Positions 24,137 through 32,558 of a stretch of DNA of 39,146 nucleotides are shown one piece after another. Source of the DNA: CAVQGZ01 sp964400785. Its GTDB lineage: Bacteria > Actinomycetota > Actinomycetes > Jiangellales > Jiangellaceae. The stretch covers positions 1 to 39,146 of the forward strand of contig CAYNWB010000021.1 of the NCBI GenBank assembly GCA_964400785.1, written 5' to 3'. The number at the start of each line of letters is the position of its first letter. Position 1 is the first letter of the stretch. The position numbers and the translations under genes are program-made. The notes beneath the pieces were generated by a model that saw only the letters and a list, made by a program, of their open reading frames with translations, had not been told where the DNA came from and did no database searches.

Positions 24137-24922
24137 CTAGATGCCCTGCCAGTCAGGCTTGCCGTCAAAGGTGTCGACGTAGTAGCCGGTGAATCGCAGC
24201 TGGCTGGCTGCGTCCTCGTCCACGACGACGGTGGCGTGGGGGTGCATCTGCAGGATCGACGCCGGCCAGCGCGACGACACCGCCCCCTCCACGCACTCGG
24301 CGACCGCCTGGGCCTTGTGCTTGCCGAAGCCGAGCATCACGGCGTGGCGGCTCTCCATGATCGTGCCGAGCCCCTGGGTGAGGCAGTGCCGCGGAACCTG
24401 CGTGATGTCGCCACCGAAGAACCGGGCGTTGTCGGTGCGGGTCTTCGTGGTGAGCGTCTTGAGCCGCGTACGCGACGCCAGGGATGACATGGGCATGTTG
24501 AAGGCAAGGTGCCCGTCGGCGCCGATGCCGAGAATCTGCAGGTCGATGCCACCGGCGTCGGCGATCTGCCTCTCGTAGTCGGCAGCCGCGCGGGTCAGGT
24601 CGTCGGCCAGGCCGTCCGGGCCGTGCACGGCACCCTCGGCGAAGTCGACGTGGCTGGTGAACTCGCGCTCGATGAAGGTGCGGTACAGCTCGGGGTGACC
24701 GGCCGGAAGGCCGACGTACTCGTCGAGGTTGAAGGCCTGGGCCGCGGCGAAGCTGAGCCCCTGCTCGCGATGGCGACGAATGAGCTCGCCGTAGACCCCC
24801 AGCGGCGTCGACCCGGTGGCCAGGCCGAGCACCGCGTCCGGCTTGCGGGTGAGCAACCGGGTGTAGGCGTCGGCCACGATCGGGACGGCGTCCTCGGGGG
24901 TGGGGACGACGACGACTTCCAC
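24137..24922 (-). CDS. nagB: Glucosamine-6-phosphate deaminase, with an altered active-site residue
   Basis: Converts glucosamine-6-phosphate to fructose-6-phosphate and ammonia, linking GlcNAc use to glycolysis. 261 residues, normal length. LGLATGSTPLGVY (phosphate site) and NLDEYVGL with Asp67 are typical. In the catalytic stretch GIGADGHLAFNMP, Asp136 and His138 are kept, but the position of the E. coli catalytic Glu148 (GHIAFNEP) is Met143. The downstream SSLASRTRLKTLT and RFFGGDITQVP regions are standard. It is the last gene of a minus-strand unit after nagE (one-base gap). Assignment to the family is firm; full activity is less certain because of Met143. Confidence 0.9.
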   Translation of the reverse strand: MEVVVVPTPEDAVPIVADAYTRLLTRKPDAVLGLATGSTPLGVYGELIRRHREQGLSFAAAQAFNLDEYVGLPAGHPELYRTFIEREFTSHVDFAEGAVHGPDGLADDLTRAAADYERQIADAGGIDLQILGIGADGHLAFNMPMSSLASRTRLKTLTTKTRTDNARFFGGDITQVPRHCLTQGLGTIMESRHAVMLGFGKHKAQAVAECVEGAVSSRWPASILQMHPHATVVVDEDAASQLRFTGYYVDTFDGKPDWQGI

Positions 24923-24923
24923 G

Positions 24924-26504
24924 TCAGAGCGCCGCCTTGATCTGGTCCTTCAGCGACTCGGCCTTGGTGCCGAAGATGGCCTGGACGTTGTTGCCGACCT
25001 CGATGACGCCCGCGGCACCGAGCGCCTTGAGCGCGGCCTGGTCGACCCGGCCCTTGTCGGCGACCTCCATGCGCAGTCGGGTGATGCATGCGTCGACGTT
25101 GACCAGGTTCTCCCGTCCGCCGAACGCAGCGATCAGCTTCTCGGCCAGGCTGTCGGCCGTAGCGGTGGCCGTTGCGGTGGTGGCTGCGCCCGCTGTGCCC
25201 GTGGCGGCACCGGTGGTCAGGTTCAGCGGGTTCTCTGGCACTCCCTCGTCGGTGAGGTTGGCGGCCTGCTCGGCCTGGAACTCGTCCTCGGGCTCGCGTC
25301 CGGGGGTGCGCAGGTTCCACAGCCTGATGGCGAAGCGGAACATGAAGTAGTAGATCAGCGCGAACACGACACCTTGGGCGAGCAGCAGCGGGATGTTCTT
25401 GGCGGCAGGCGCGGTGCCGTAGAGCAGCAGGTCGATCAGCCCGGCCGAGAACGAGAAGCCGAGGTGGATGTCGAGCACGAACGACACGGCCAACGAGATC
25501 CCCGTGAGCACCGCGTGCACGAGGTACAGCGGGAACGCCACGAACATGAACGAGAACTCGAGCGGCTCGGTGACCCCGGTCAGAAACGCGGTGAGCCCGG
25601 CGGCGGCGAGGATGCCGAAGGCGATGTTTCGCTGGGACTTGTTCGCCATGTGAATCATCGCCAGAGCCGCAGCGGGCAACCCGAACATGAGGATCGGGTA
25701 GAAGCCCGACGTCAGCAGGCCGGCCGTGGGGTCACCGCTGGCGAACCGGGTGAGCTCGCCGGTGACAACGTCGCCGTCTGGAGTCTCGTAGCTGCCGTAC
25801 AGGAACCAGACGTAGGAGTTCACGATGTGGTGCAGGCCGATCGGGATGAGCATGCGATTGGCGAAGCCGTACACGAAGGCGCCGAACGCTCCCGCTCCGC
25901 CGATGAACTCGCCGAGCCCGGTGAGTCCGGCATCGAAGATCGGGTAGAAGTAGCTCATCGCGAAACCGACGAACAAGGCCGTCAACGAGACGACGATCGG
26001 CACGAACCGGCGACCACCGAAGAAGCCGAGGTAGGACGGCAGCTGGATGGTGTGATAGCGGTCGAACAGATACGCGGTGAAGAGGCCGACGATGATGCCG
26101 GCGAAGACGCTGTAGTTGATGACCCCGGCCGGCTCGCCTTCTACCTCGGGCGGCAGCACGATCGGCGACATCGTCACAAACACCCCCTCGATCGAGAGGT
26201 AGCCCACGACGGCGGCGAGCCCGGTTGACGCGTCGGCGTGCTTGGCGAAGCCGATTGCCACACCGACGGCGAACAGCAGCGGCAGGCCCGCGAACAGTGC
26301 CCCGCCGGCGGCGCTCATCGCGTCGAAGAACGGCCCGATGACCGGGACGTCGATGCCGCCGAGCAGGTCGTCCTGGCCCAGACGCAGCAGGATGCCGGCC
26401 GCCGGCAGCACGGCGATCGGCAGCATGAGGCTCTTGCCGAGCCGTTGCAGCTGGGCGAAGGCGCGGCTGCCCAGCCCTTCCTTCGATGCCTGGGTCGTGG
26501 TCAT
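24924..26504 (-). CDS. nagE: PTS N-acetylglucosamine transporter, EIICB type
   Basis: Imports GlcNAc (or a related hexose) and phosphorylates it. 526 residues from the ATG at 26504, which has a GAGGAG ribosome site; a GTG two codons earlier is less likely. Residues ~20-400 are the EIIC domain with about ten membrane segments, IGLHHIVNSYVWF and the substrate-loop motif GVTEPLEFSFMF. After an Ala/Thr-rich linker, the C-terminal EIIB domain carries the phosphorylated Cys473 in NVDACITRLRMEV. No EIIA domain is fused, so EIIA-Crr, HPr and EI must come from elsewhere. With nagA and nagB it forms a full GlcNAc uptake and breakdown route; glucose-type specificity is the alternative. Confidence 0.92.
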   Translation of the reverse strand: MTTTQASKEGLGSRAFAQLQRLGKSLMLPIAVLPAAGILLRLGQDDLLGGIDVPVIGPFFDAMSAAGGALFAGLPLLFAVGVAIGFAKHADASTGLAAVVGYLSIEGVFVTMSPIVLPPEVEGEPAGVINYSVFAGIIVGLFTAYLFDRYHTIQLPSYLGFFGGRRFVPIVVSLTALFVGFAMSYFYPIFDAGLTGLGEFIGGAGAFGAFVYGFANRMLIPIGLHHIVNSYVWFLYGSYETPDGDVVTGELTRFASGDPTAGLLTSGFYPILMFGLPAAALAMIHMANKSQRNIAFGILAAAGLTAFLTGVTEPLEFSFMFVAFPLYLVHAVLTGISLAVSFVLDIHLGFSFSAGLIDLLLYGTAPAAKNIPLLLAQGVVFALIYYFMFRFAIRLWNLRTPGREPEDEFQAEQAANLTDEGVPENPLNLTTGAATGTAGAATTATATATADSLAEKLIAAFGGRENLVNVDACITRLRMEVADKGRVDQAALKALGAAGVIEVGNNVQAIFGTKAESLKDQIKAAL

Positions 26505-26568
26505 GCCCACTCCTCACACTCGGCTGTGGTCGCGGACTCTAGGGCAAGATCAGCATTCGCACCGGCAT

Positions 26569-27363
26569 TCACTCGGTTTCGGCTGTCAGGCCGGCCAGGG
26601 TGAGCGTGGCCGACCACATGTGCCCCTCCGGCAGGTGCACGGGGCTGAGCGCGGCAGGCTCGACGCAGACGAAGCGTGACTCGTCGCCGTCCCTGACGTC
26701 GGGCAACCCGTGCGCGGGTCCCGGGTTCCAGACGACCCAGTCGGTGAAGCCCTCAGCACTCATCCGCAGCGGCCCCTGCTGCGGGTCGTTCAGTGTGAGC
26801 GGGCCCGGCAGGTCGTGAAACATCACGTCGATGGGTCCGACGGGTGACAGCTGCTCGTTCGTCAGGCCTCCGACTCGCGCGTCGGCTGTGCTGCTCACGT
26901 GAAGGTAGGTGTGCAGCGCCGCTGTGAAGCGCAGCGGTGTCGCCCCGGCGTTGACGACGTCGAGCCGGACGCTCAGGCCGGCACCCCGTGCCACCGCCGA
27001 CAGGGTGAGACGGGCTCGGTGCGGCCACTGCGGCCGCCGGTCGATCGTGGTGGTGAAGCCCAGCGCTGCAGCTGCCGTCGGCCGAGGGTCGAGCGGCACC
27101 CAGGTCTGCTCGCGGGCGAACCCGTGCTTGGGCAGGGGGCCGAGCGACCCGAACTGCGGGAAGATCACCGGGATGCCGCCCCGGATGGCCTGACCGGGGC
27201 CGCACGTGCTCACGGTGCTGGTCCACAGCCGTGACTCGTCTGCACCGGACGGCCACCAGCCGGTCAGGTGGCCACCGTGCGCGCAGCCCTCGAGCCGAGC
27301 CCCGTCCTCGCCGACGGACTGCATGCGCTCGCACGGGTCGTCCGGCACCTGCGTCCCCCTCAC
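26569..27363 (-). CDS. Aldose 1-epimerase / D-hexose-6-phosphate mutarotase family protein
   Basis: 264 residues from a GTG at 27363, in a GTGA overlap with the end of nagA; a longer open frame has no supporting signal. The beta-sandwich family is shown by RGGIPVIFPQFG, the catalytic His in KHGFAREQTW, the second His in LHTYLHV and the catalytic Glu in FVCVEPAAL. It belongs to the YeaD-like branch that acts on hexose-6-phosphates, which fits its place between nagA and nagE where anomers of amino-sugar phosphates arise. The exact sugar is inferred from context only. Confidence 0.88.
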   Translation of the reverse strand: MRGTQVPDDPCERMQSVGEDGARLEGCAHGGHLTGWWPSGADESRLWTSTVSTCGPGQAIRGGIPVIFPQFGSLGPLPKHGFAREQTWVPLDPRPTAAAALGFTTTIDRRPQWPHRARLTLSAVARGAGLSVRLDVVNAGATPLRFTAALHTYLHVSSTADARVGGLTNEQLSPVGPIDVMFHDLPGPLTLNDPQQGPLRMSAEGFTDWVVWNPGPAHGLPDVRDGDESRFVCVEPAALSPVHLPEGHMWSATLTLAGLTAETE

Positions 27364-28484
27364 CCGGTGACGAGCGCGCCCCGGTGCCAGACATGCGTCA
27401 GGGCGAGATCGGCGTCCAGCGCCACCAGATCGGCTGCTCTGCCCACCTCGATGGAGCCGATGTCGTCGCGCCCGAGCAGTCGAGCGGGGTTGACCGATGC
27501 CGCCTGCACCGCGTCGCTGAGGCTGAACCCGCACTGCTGCACGACCAGCCTGAAGGCCGCGTCCATCGTGAGAGTGCTGCCGGCCAGCGCGCCGCCCTCG
27601 GCCAGCCGCGCGACGCCGTCGACGACGGTGACGGGCAGGTCGCCGAGCAGGTACTGCCCGTCGGCCTGGCCGGTCGCGGCCATGGCGTCGGTCACGAGCA
27701 CGATGCGCTCGGGTGGCACGGCCTGGCGCACCATCGCGATCACTGCGGGGTGGACGTGGATGCCGTCGGCGATCAGCTCGACGTGCATGCGCGGGTCGGC
27801 CATGAGCGCCGGGATCGGTCCCGGCTCGCGGTGGTGGATCGGACGCATCTGGTTGAACAGGTGCGTGGTGATGATGCTGCCGGCGTCGATCGCCGACCGG
27901 GCCTGGCGCCAGTCGGCGTCGGTGTGGCCGGTGGCGGCCAGCACGCCGGCGTCGGCGAAGCGGCGCACCGCGTCCATGCCGTGCTCCAGCTCAGGGGCCA
28001 GCGTGACCATGTGCACGGTGCCGCGCGCGGCGGCCAGCGCGGCGTCGACCTCGTCCGGTGCCGGCGGGCGCAGAGCGGTCGGGTCGTGGGCGCCCTTCAT
28101 CACCGGGGAGATCCAGGGTCCCTCCAGGTGGGTGCCGGCGATCAGACCATCGTCGACCAGCTCGGCGAGCGCGGCGATGTCGTCGAGCAGCGGCTTCGGG
28201 TGGGCCGAGACGAGGCTCGCGCAGATCGTCGTCGTGCCGTGCCGGCGGTGGGTCTGCGCGAAGGTGGCGACCGCCTGCTGGTCGGCGCCGACCACGGTGG
28301 CACCCCCGCCGCCGTGGGTGTGGATGTCGACGAAGCCAGGGACGAGGTGGGCCACCCGCACGTCGACGTGATCGGGCACGACGCCGGACACGTCGGTGAT
28401 GGCTCGGTCCTCGAAGGTGACGGCGCCCGGGGTGAGCACCTGGGTTCCCGTCGCCAACGTGTCGGCAGCGATGACGGTCCGCAC
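27360..28484 (-). CDS. nagA: N-acetylglucosamine-6-phosphate deacetylase
   Basis: Removes acetate from GlcNAc-6-phosphate to give the NagB substrate. 374 residues from the GTG at 28484; a TTG at 28496 would add four residues and cannot be excluded, as neither has a ribosome site. Amidohydrolase-fold landmarks: VDIHTHGGGG, the metal Glu in GTHLEGPWIS, metal His in ATGHTDADW and IITTHLFNQM, IADGIHVHP, and the catalytic Asp in VLVTDAMAATG. The HTH motif is retained as in the actinobacterial enzymes. Its stop overlaps the mutarotase start, so the two are coupled. Confidence 0.95.
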   Translation of the reverse strand: MRTVIAADTLATGTQVLTPGAVTFEDRAITDVSGVVPDHVDVRVAHLVPGFVDIHTHGGGGATVVGADQQAVATFAQTHRRHGTTTICASLVSAHPKPLLDDIAALAELVDDGLIAGTHLEGPWISPVMKGAHDPTALRPPAPDEVDAALAAARGTVHMVTLAPELEHGMDAVRRFADAGVLAATGHTDADWRQARSAIDAGSIITTHLFNQMRPIHHREPGPIPALMADPRMHVELIADGIHVHPAVIAMVRQAVPPERIVLVTDAMAATGQADGQYLLGDLPVTVVDGVARLAEGGALAGSTLTMDAAFRLVVQQCGFSLSDAVQAASVNPARLLGRDDIGSIEVGRAADLVALDADLALTHVWHRGALVTG

Positions 28485-28524
28485 CGGGACAGCCAACCAC
28501 GCGTGCGGCGCCGGTGTCTGCGGG

Positions 28525-28956
28525 TCAGGCCTCGTGGCGGCGGCGGAACGTCAACCAGGCGGTGCCGAGAGCAACCGCGAACAGACCGAGCAGCACGGTC
28601 GTGATCAGGCTGGTGCGGCTGTAGCCGTCCATCGCGACCTGGTTGGCGTCTGCCGGGTCGTACAGCACTGCTACCGGTGCTCCGACCGGCGGCACGAACG
28701 TCAACCGATCGGTGGTCGCCTCGACCACGTCGTCGTCGAGCGTGGTGAACCGAACGGTGATCGTCGCGGGTGCCTGGCGGTCGACGGCGACGACCTCGGC
28801 CACCGCTGGGCGGTAGTTGTTCAGCCGTGGGTTGGTCGCCGACCAGCTGGCACCGGCCGCCAGCAGCAGAGCGAAGGCCACAACCAGCAGGATGCTGATG
28901 CGGCGCCGCGTGCCCAGCCCGGTCCAGGCCGCTTGCCATCCCTCCGCCTTCGCCAC
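28525..28956 (-). CDS. DUF3592-type membrane protein
   Basis: 143 residues from a GTG at 28956 that has CATAGT 6 bases upstream; a GTG at 28977 would add seven residues. Two membrane segments (about residues 20-40 and 112-130) bracket an extracytoplasmic beta-rich stretch with ITVRFTTLDDDVVEATTD and PVGAPVAVLYDPADANQVAMD, the pattern of DUF3592 proteins, and the chain ends in a basic cytoplasmic tail. Function unknown. It lies 40 bases upstream of nagA and could share its transcript, but there is no evidence that it takes part in GlcNAc metabolism. Confidence 0.75.
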   Translation of the reverse strand: MAKAEGWQAAWTGLGTRRRISILLVVAFALLLAAGASWSATNPRLNNYRPAVAEVVAVDRQAPATITVRFTTLDDDVVEATTDRLTFVPPVGAPVAVLYDPADANQVAMDGYSRTSLITTVLLGLFAVALGTAWLTFRRRHEA

Positions 28957-29039
28957 CGGGCGACTATGGCATGTCACGGTGTTGTCCCTGTCGGTGGCAC
29001 GGCTGCCGTCGACGTGACACGCGTGCGACCATCACAGCT

Positions 29040-29459
29040 GTGCGTGTGCTGGCCCTGGTGATCGTGAGCCTGCTGGCGGGCAGCGTCCTGCTCGGCTGCG
29101 GCGATGGGCAGCTGCTGGGGCGGGACGCGCCCTACCCGGCCCTCGACGTCACCGAGATCAGCCCCGGTGTCGATCCCGAGACGGGGCTGCGCTGGGTTCG
29201 TCCGGACGACCTGCCGAGCACGGCGCGGGCCACGATCACGCTCGTCGAGGCCGGCGGCACTCCGCCCGCCTCCGCCGATGACCGTGTCGATGCCGACCTG
29301 TCCGCCCTGCCGGAGCAGCCGGCCGGCTACTACCGCCCGTACCCCGTGCCCAGTGCAGACGGCAGCGACGGCGGGTCGTGGTACCTGGTGTTCGGGGAGG
29401 GCGGGGAGGTCTTCTGGACGACCAACGACTTCGACTCCGTCCGTCGGGTGCAGCGCTAG
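29040..29459 (+). CDS. Small lipoprotein of unknown function
   Basis: 139 residues from the GTG at 29040. The signal peptide VLALVIVSLLAGSVLLG is followed by Cys20 in the lipobox LLGC, so the protein should be lipid-anchored outside the membrane. The mature region has LRWVRPDDLPSTARATITLVEAGG, resembling secreted proteins in which ribonuclease-like folds occur (SWYLVFGEGGEVFWTTNDFDSVRRV is reminiscent of the end of microbial N1/T1-type ribonucleases, FRRV-type tail), but catalytic residues are not clear enough to claim activity. Divergent from the DUF3592 gene, upstream of purM. Confidence 0.75.
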   Translation: MRVLALVIVSLLAGSVLLGCGDGQLLGRDAPYPALDVTEISPGVDPETGLRWVRPDDLPSTARATITLVEAGGTPPASADDRVDADLSALPEQPAGYYRPYPVPSADGSDGGSWYLVFGEGGEVFWTTNDFDSVRRVQR

Positions 29460-29517
29460 CGGCGTGGCTGGCGCGCCCGCTGGGCGATCCGGGTGCCCGG
29501 CACCAGACCCACCGGGC

Positions 29518-29523
29518 TAGCCT
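29518..29523 (+). promoter_or_regulatory. Putative purM -10 element (TAGCCT)
   Basis: TAGCCT lies 6 bases before the purM GTG at 29530, identical in sequence and spacing to the purA element. Confidence 0.5.
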
Positions 29524-29529
29524 CGCCGC

Positions 29530-30606
29530 GTGGCTGACGTGCCGAGACCAGAGGACGGCGCAGCCGTCACCTATGCCGCGTCCGGCGTCGACATCGAGGC
29601 CGGGGACCGCGCCGTCGAGCTGATGCGTGCCAGCGTCGCGGCCGCCTCGCGACCCGAGGTGGTCGGGGGGTTCGGCGGGTTCGCCGGCCTGTTCGACGCC
29701 TCCGCGCTGCTCGGGTACCGGCGTCCCCTGCTGGCCACGTCGACCGACGGGGTCGGCACCAAGGTGGTGGTGGCCCAGCGCATGGGTGTGCACGACACGA
29801 TCGGCCGCGACCTCGTCGCCATGCTCGTGGACGACGTCGTCGTCTGCGGCGCCGAGCCGCTCTTCGTCACCGACTACATCGCCTGCGGAAAGGTCGAGCC
29901 CGAGCGCATCGCCGCGATCGTGTCCGGGGTGGCCGAGGGCTGCCGGCTCGCCGGAGCCGCGCTCATCGGCGGCGAGACCGCCGAGCATCCGGGCCTGCTG
30001 GCGCCCGACGAGTACGACATCGCCGGGGCGACCACGGGCGTCGTCGAGGCCGACGACGTGCTGGGTGCTCACCGGGTGCGCGACGGCGACGCGGTGGTCG
30101 CGTTGGCCAGCAGCGGGCTGCACTCCAACGGCTACTCGCTGGCCCGGCACGCCTTCTTCGACCACGCCGGATGGGCACTCGAGCGCGAGGTGCCCGAGCT
30201 CGGACGCACGCTCGGCGAGGAGCTGCTCGAGCCGACCCGCATCTACGCCCTCGACTGCCTGGCGCTGGCGGCGGACGAGCGCATCGAGGTGCACGCCATG
30301 TCGCACATCACCGGCGGTGGGCTGGCCGCGAACATCGCGCGGGTGCTGCCCGCCGGCGTCGGAGCGGTGCTCGACAGGTCCACCTGGGTTCTGCCGCCGG
30401 TGTTCGCGGTGCTCGCCGGGCTCGGCGTCACGCAGGACGAGCTCGAGCGCACCTTCAACGTGGGCGTCGGCATGGCGGTCGTCCTACCGCAGAGTGACGT
30501 GTCGGCCGCGCTCGGGCTGCTGGCCGACCGAGGTGTTCCGGCCTGGCAGCTGGGTCAGATCGCTGCCGGGGAGGTCACCGGCGTCGTGGGCGATCACCCG
30601 GCCTGA
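29530..30606 (+). CDS. purM: Phosphoribosylformylglycinamidine cyclo-ligase (AIR synthetase)
   Basis: Closes FGAM to AIR with ATP, the fifth step of purine synthesis. 358 residues. Starts at a GTG with the typical VTYAASGVDIEAGD; the nucleotide loop STDGVGTK is at residues 71-78, followed by DLVAMLVDDVVVCGAEPLF, LIGGETAEHPG and HITGGGL, all hallmarks of the PurM/PurL superfamily. The chain ends about 20 residues later than minimal homologues but within the normal range. Convergent with DUF3073. Confidence 0.98.
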   Translation: MADVPRPEDGAAVTYAASGVDIEAGDRAVELMRASVAAASRPEVVGGFGGFAGLFDASALLGYRRPLLATSTDGVGTKVVVAQRMGVHDTIGRDLVAMLVDDVVVCGAEPLFVTDYIACGKVEPERIAAIVSGVAEGCRLAGAALIGGETAEHPGLLAPDEYDIAGATTGVVEADDVLGAHRVRDGDAVVALASSGLHSNGYSLARHAFFDHAGWALEREVPELGRTLGEELLEPTRIYALDCLALAADERIEVHAMSHITGGGLAANIARVLPAGVGAVLDRSTWVLPPVFAVLAGLGVTQDELERTFNVGVGMAVVLPQSDVSAALGLLADRGVPAWQLGQIAAGEVTGVVGDHPA

Positions 30607-30659
30607 CAGGCAGGGTGATCGTTCGTCTCGGACGACGTCGGTCGCCGTTCGACGACCGG

Positions 30660-30854
30660 TCAGCGCTCGCTGAAGTCGAAGTCGTCCTCGTCGTCGACGT
30701 AGGCGTCCTCGAGGTCGTCGAGGTCGGCGTCGTCGCCGTCGTCGGTGGCGCTGGTCAGCTCTCGCTGCAGTGCTGTGAGGTCAGTGTCCAGAGTCTGGTA
30801 CTTCAGCTTCCGGGCGACCTTCGTCTGCTTGGCCTTGGCTCGTCCCCGGCCCAT
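30660..30854 (-). CDS. DUF3073 family small acidic protein
   Basis: 64 residues from the ATG at 30854, which gives the invariant start MGRGRAKAKQTKVARKLKY; a GTG further up at 30905 adds unrelated residues. The first ~20 residues are strongly basic and could bind nucleic acid, the last ~30 are a run of Asp/Glu (residues ~36-62). The family is restricted to actinobacteria, its function is unknown, and its place beside purM is a conserved linkage. Confidence 0.93.
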   Translation of the reverse strand: MGRGRAKAKQTKVARKLKYQTLDTDLTALQRELTSATDDGDDADLDDLEDAYVDDEDDFDFSER

Positions 30855-30970
30855 GGGGTTCGACCCCCTCGCATACACGCGGGGCGGCCGTGCAAGCGCG
30901 CCCACGATTTGTCAGTTTGTCGTGAGGACAACGGTACAACGTCTCTGGCTGTTCCGTCGCGTCGCAGGTG

Positions 30971-32014
30971 TCACCCCGGCCGTCCGCCGGCTGCAGCCAT
31001 GCGCTGCTCGGCGACGCGGTCCGCCGCCTGCAACGGGCTGATGCCCTCGTCCGAGGCGATGGTGAGCACGTCCAGGGTGGTGTCGAAGATGGCACGCGCC
31101 TTGGCTCGGGCCCGCTGCATGTCGAACCCCAGCAGCTCGTCGGAGACCTGGATGACGCCCCCGGAGTTCACCAGGTAGTCAGGGGCGTACGTGATGCCCC
31201 GCTCGTGCAGCACGGCCGCGGCGTCGGGACCGGTCAGCGGGTTGTTCGCCCCGCCGCAGACCACCTCGGCGCCCAGGGTCGCCGCGGCGTAGGCGTCGAT
31301 CACCCCGCCGAGCGCGTTGGGCGAGTAGACGGCCAGCGGCGCGGCCACCATCTCGCTGGGGCCGAGCACCTCCACCTCGGGGTGACGGCTCGTCACCTCG
31401 GCCACGGCGCGCGGGTCGATGTCGCTCACGGCGACGCGGGCGCCGTCAGCGAGCAGGTGCTCGACGAGGCGGGACCCCACCTTGCCCAGACCGGAGACGC
31501 CGACCCGGCGACCGGCCAGGTCGGGCGACCCCCATCGATGCTGGGCACAGGCGCGCATGCCCTGGTGGACCCCGAACGCCGTGAGCACCCCGGAGTCGCC
31601 GGCTCCGCCCTTGTCGGGCGAGCGCCCCGTCACGTGGAGCGTCGTCTCGGCGACGACGTCCATGTCGGTGACGTACGTGCCGACGTCGCAGGCGGTGACG
31701 TAGCGACCGCCGAGGCTGTCGACCGCGCGTCCATATGCACGCAGCAGGTCAGGCGTCTTGTCGGCAGGCTCGGCGATGATCACGGCCTTGCCGCCGCCGT
31801 GAGGCAGGCCGGCGAGTGCGTTCTTGTACGCCATCGCGCGAGACAGGGCGAGCACGTCGTCCAGCGCTGCCTGGGTCGAGACGTAGGGGACGAGGCGGGT
31901 GCCGCCGAGGGCGGGCCCGAGCGCGGTGGAGTAGACGGCGATGATGCAGCGCAGCCCGCTGTCTGCGTCGAAGCAGAACAGCACCTGCTCATGGCCTGCC
32001 TCGAAGACGTCCAC
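30971..32014 (-). CDS. vdh: Valine/leucine dehydrogenase (Glu/Leu/Phe/Val dehydrogenase family)
   Basis: NAD-dependent oxidative deamination of branched-chain amino acids to keto acids. 347 residues from the GTG at 32014; the frame runs on to 32305 without recognisable protein, and TACAGT lies 7 bases before 32014. The catalytic domain shows YKNALAGLPHGGGKAV with substrate Lys64 and catalytic Lys76, and VTACDVGTYVTDMD; the Rossmann domain has GVSGLGKVGSRLVEHLL and GGANNPLTG. In Streptomyces this enzyme feeds branched-chain acyl precursors to fatty acid and polyketide synthesis. Divergent from bldC, the order known in Streptomyces. Confidence 0.93.
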   Translation of the reverse strand: MDVFEAGHEQVLFCFDADSGLRCIIAVYSTALGPALGGTRLVPYVSTQAALDDVLALSRAMAYKNALAGLPHGGGKAVIIAEPADKTPDLLRAYGRAVDSLGGRYVTACDVGTYVTDMDVVAETTLHVTGRSPDKGGAGDSGVLTAFGVHQGMRACAQHRWGSPDLAGRRVGVSGLGKVGSRLVEHLLADGARVAVSDIDPRAVAEVTSRHPEVEVLGPSEMVAAPLAVYSPNALGGVIDAYAAATLGAEVVCGGANNPLTGPDAAAVLHERGITYAPDYLVNSGGVIQVSDELLGFDMQRARAKARAIFDTTLDVLTIASDEGISPLQAADRVAEQRMAAAGGRPG

Positions 32015-32021
32015 GGTGCTG

Positions 32022-32027
32022 ACTGTA
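32022..32027 (-). promoter_or_regulatory. Putative vdh -10 element (TACAGT)
   Basis: Read on the minus strand, TACAGT lies 7 bases before the vdh GTG at 32014, within the 147 bp divergent region shared with bldC. Confidence 0.45.
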
Positions 32028-32161
32028 GGCGCGCCCGTGGACAGGTCGGCCCACTTCGCCACCTCGCTGTCGGCCGGTTGGGTGGCACAGATCGCGCCAA
32101 AGGTGTTGTATGGCACCGACGTCCCATTTACCCCGAGGCGGACGTCGGCGGGAGGGCAGTC

Positions 32162-32401
32162 GTGGCCACATCGAACCGCTCGGCGGACATGGAGGCTCTG
32201 CTCACCCCTGCCGAGGTTGCGGCCATGTTCCGGGTCGACCCCAAGACGGTCACCCGCTGGGCCAAGGCCGGCAAGCTGTCGTCGATCCGCACCCTCGGCG
32301 GGCATCGTCGCTACCGGGAGTCGGAGGTGCGTGCGCTGCTCAGCGGACAGATCCCGGCCCCGCGTGCGGCTCTGGACGACGAGGCCGCCAGCGAGGAGTG
32401 A
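32162..32401 (+). CDS. bldC: BldC-family developmental transcriptional regulator
   Basis: 79 residues from a GTG at 32162 with GGGAGG 6 bases upstream; an ATG at 32189 would also keep the whole domain. Residues ~13-60 are the small MerR-like winged helix of BldC: LLTPAEVAAMFRVDPKTVTRWAKAGKL then SSIRTLGGHRRYRESEVRALL. In Streptomyces BldC binds direct repeats in DNA cooperatively and delays entry into development; in non-sporulating actinomycetes its role is not known. The short C-terminal tail (APRAALDDEAASEE) is divergent. Divergent from vdh. Confidence 0.95.
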   Translation: MATSNRSADMEALLTPAEVAAMFRVDPKTVTRWAKAGKLSSIRTLGGHRRYRESEVRALLSGQIPAPRAALDDEAASEE

Positions 32402-32447
32402 GCGCTCGCCGCGCGACGTCGCGGTGAAGCATGCTCCGGGTCGATCG

Positions 32448-32524
32448 TGGTGGGCAGGGGCGGGTTCGAACCGCCGACCTTCCGCTTTTCAGGCGGACGC
32501 TCGTACCAGCTGAGCTACCTGCCC
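32448..32524 (-). tRNA. tRNA-Phe (GAA)
   Basis: Cloverleaf on the minus strand: acceptor GGGCAGG pairs with CCTGCCC, D-arm region GCTCAGCTGGTA, anticodon stem TCCGC/GCGGA with loop CTGAAAA (anticodon GAA), and T-arm GGCGGTTCGAACCCGCC. The 3' CCA appears to be encoded (32448-32450). A TACCCT -10-like box lies at 32535-32540, ten bases upstream. Confidence 0.96.
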
Positions 32525-32558
32525 GGAGACCTCCAGGGTACACGGCGGGCTCGCGACC

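Noticed and set aside
26505..26568. Possible DasR/NagR-type operator upstream of nagE
   Set aside because: The stretch around CCCTAGAG is not a convincing match to the palindromic TGGTCTAGACCA-like consensus.
30607..30659. Possible terminator between convergent purM and DUF3073
   Set aside because: Only short, interrupted complementarities (GTCG/CGAC, GCCTG/CAGGC) are visible, too weak to annotate.
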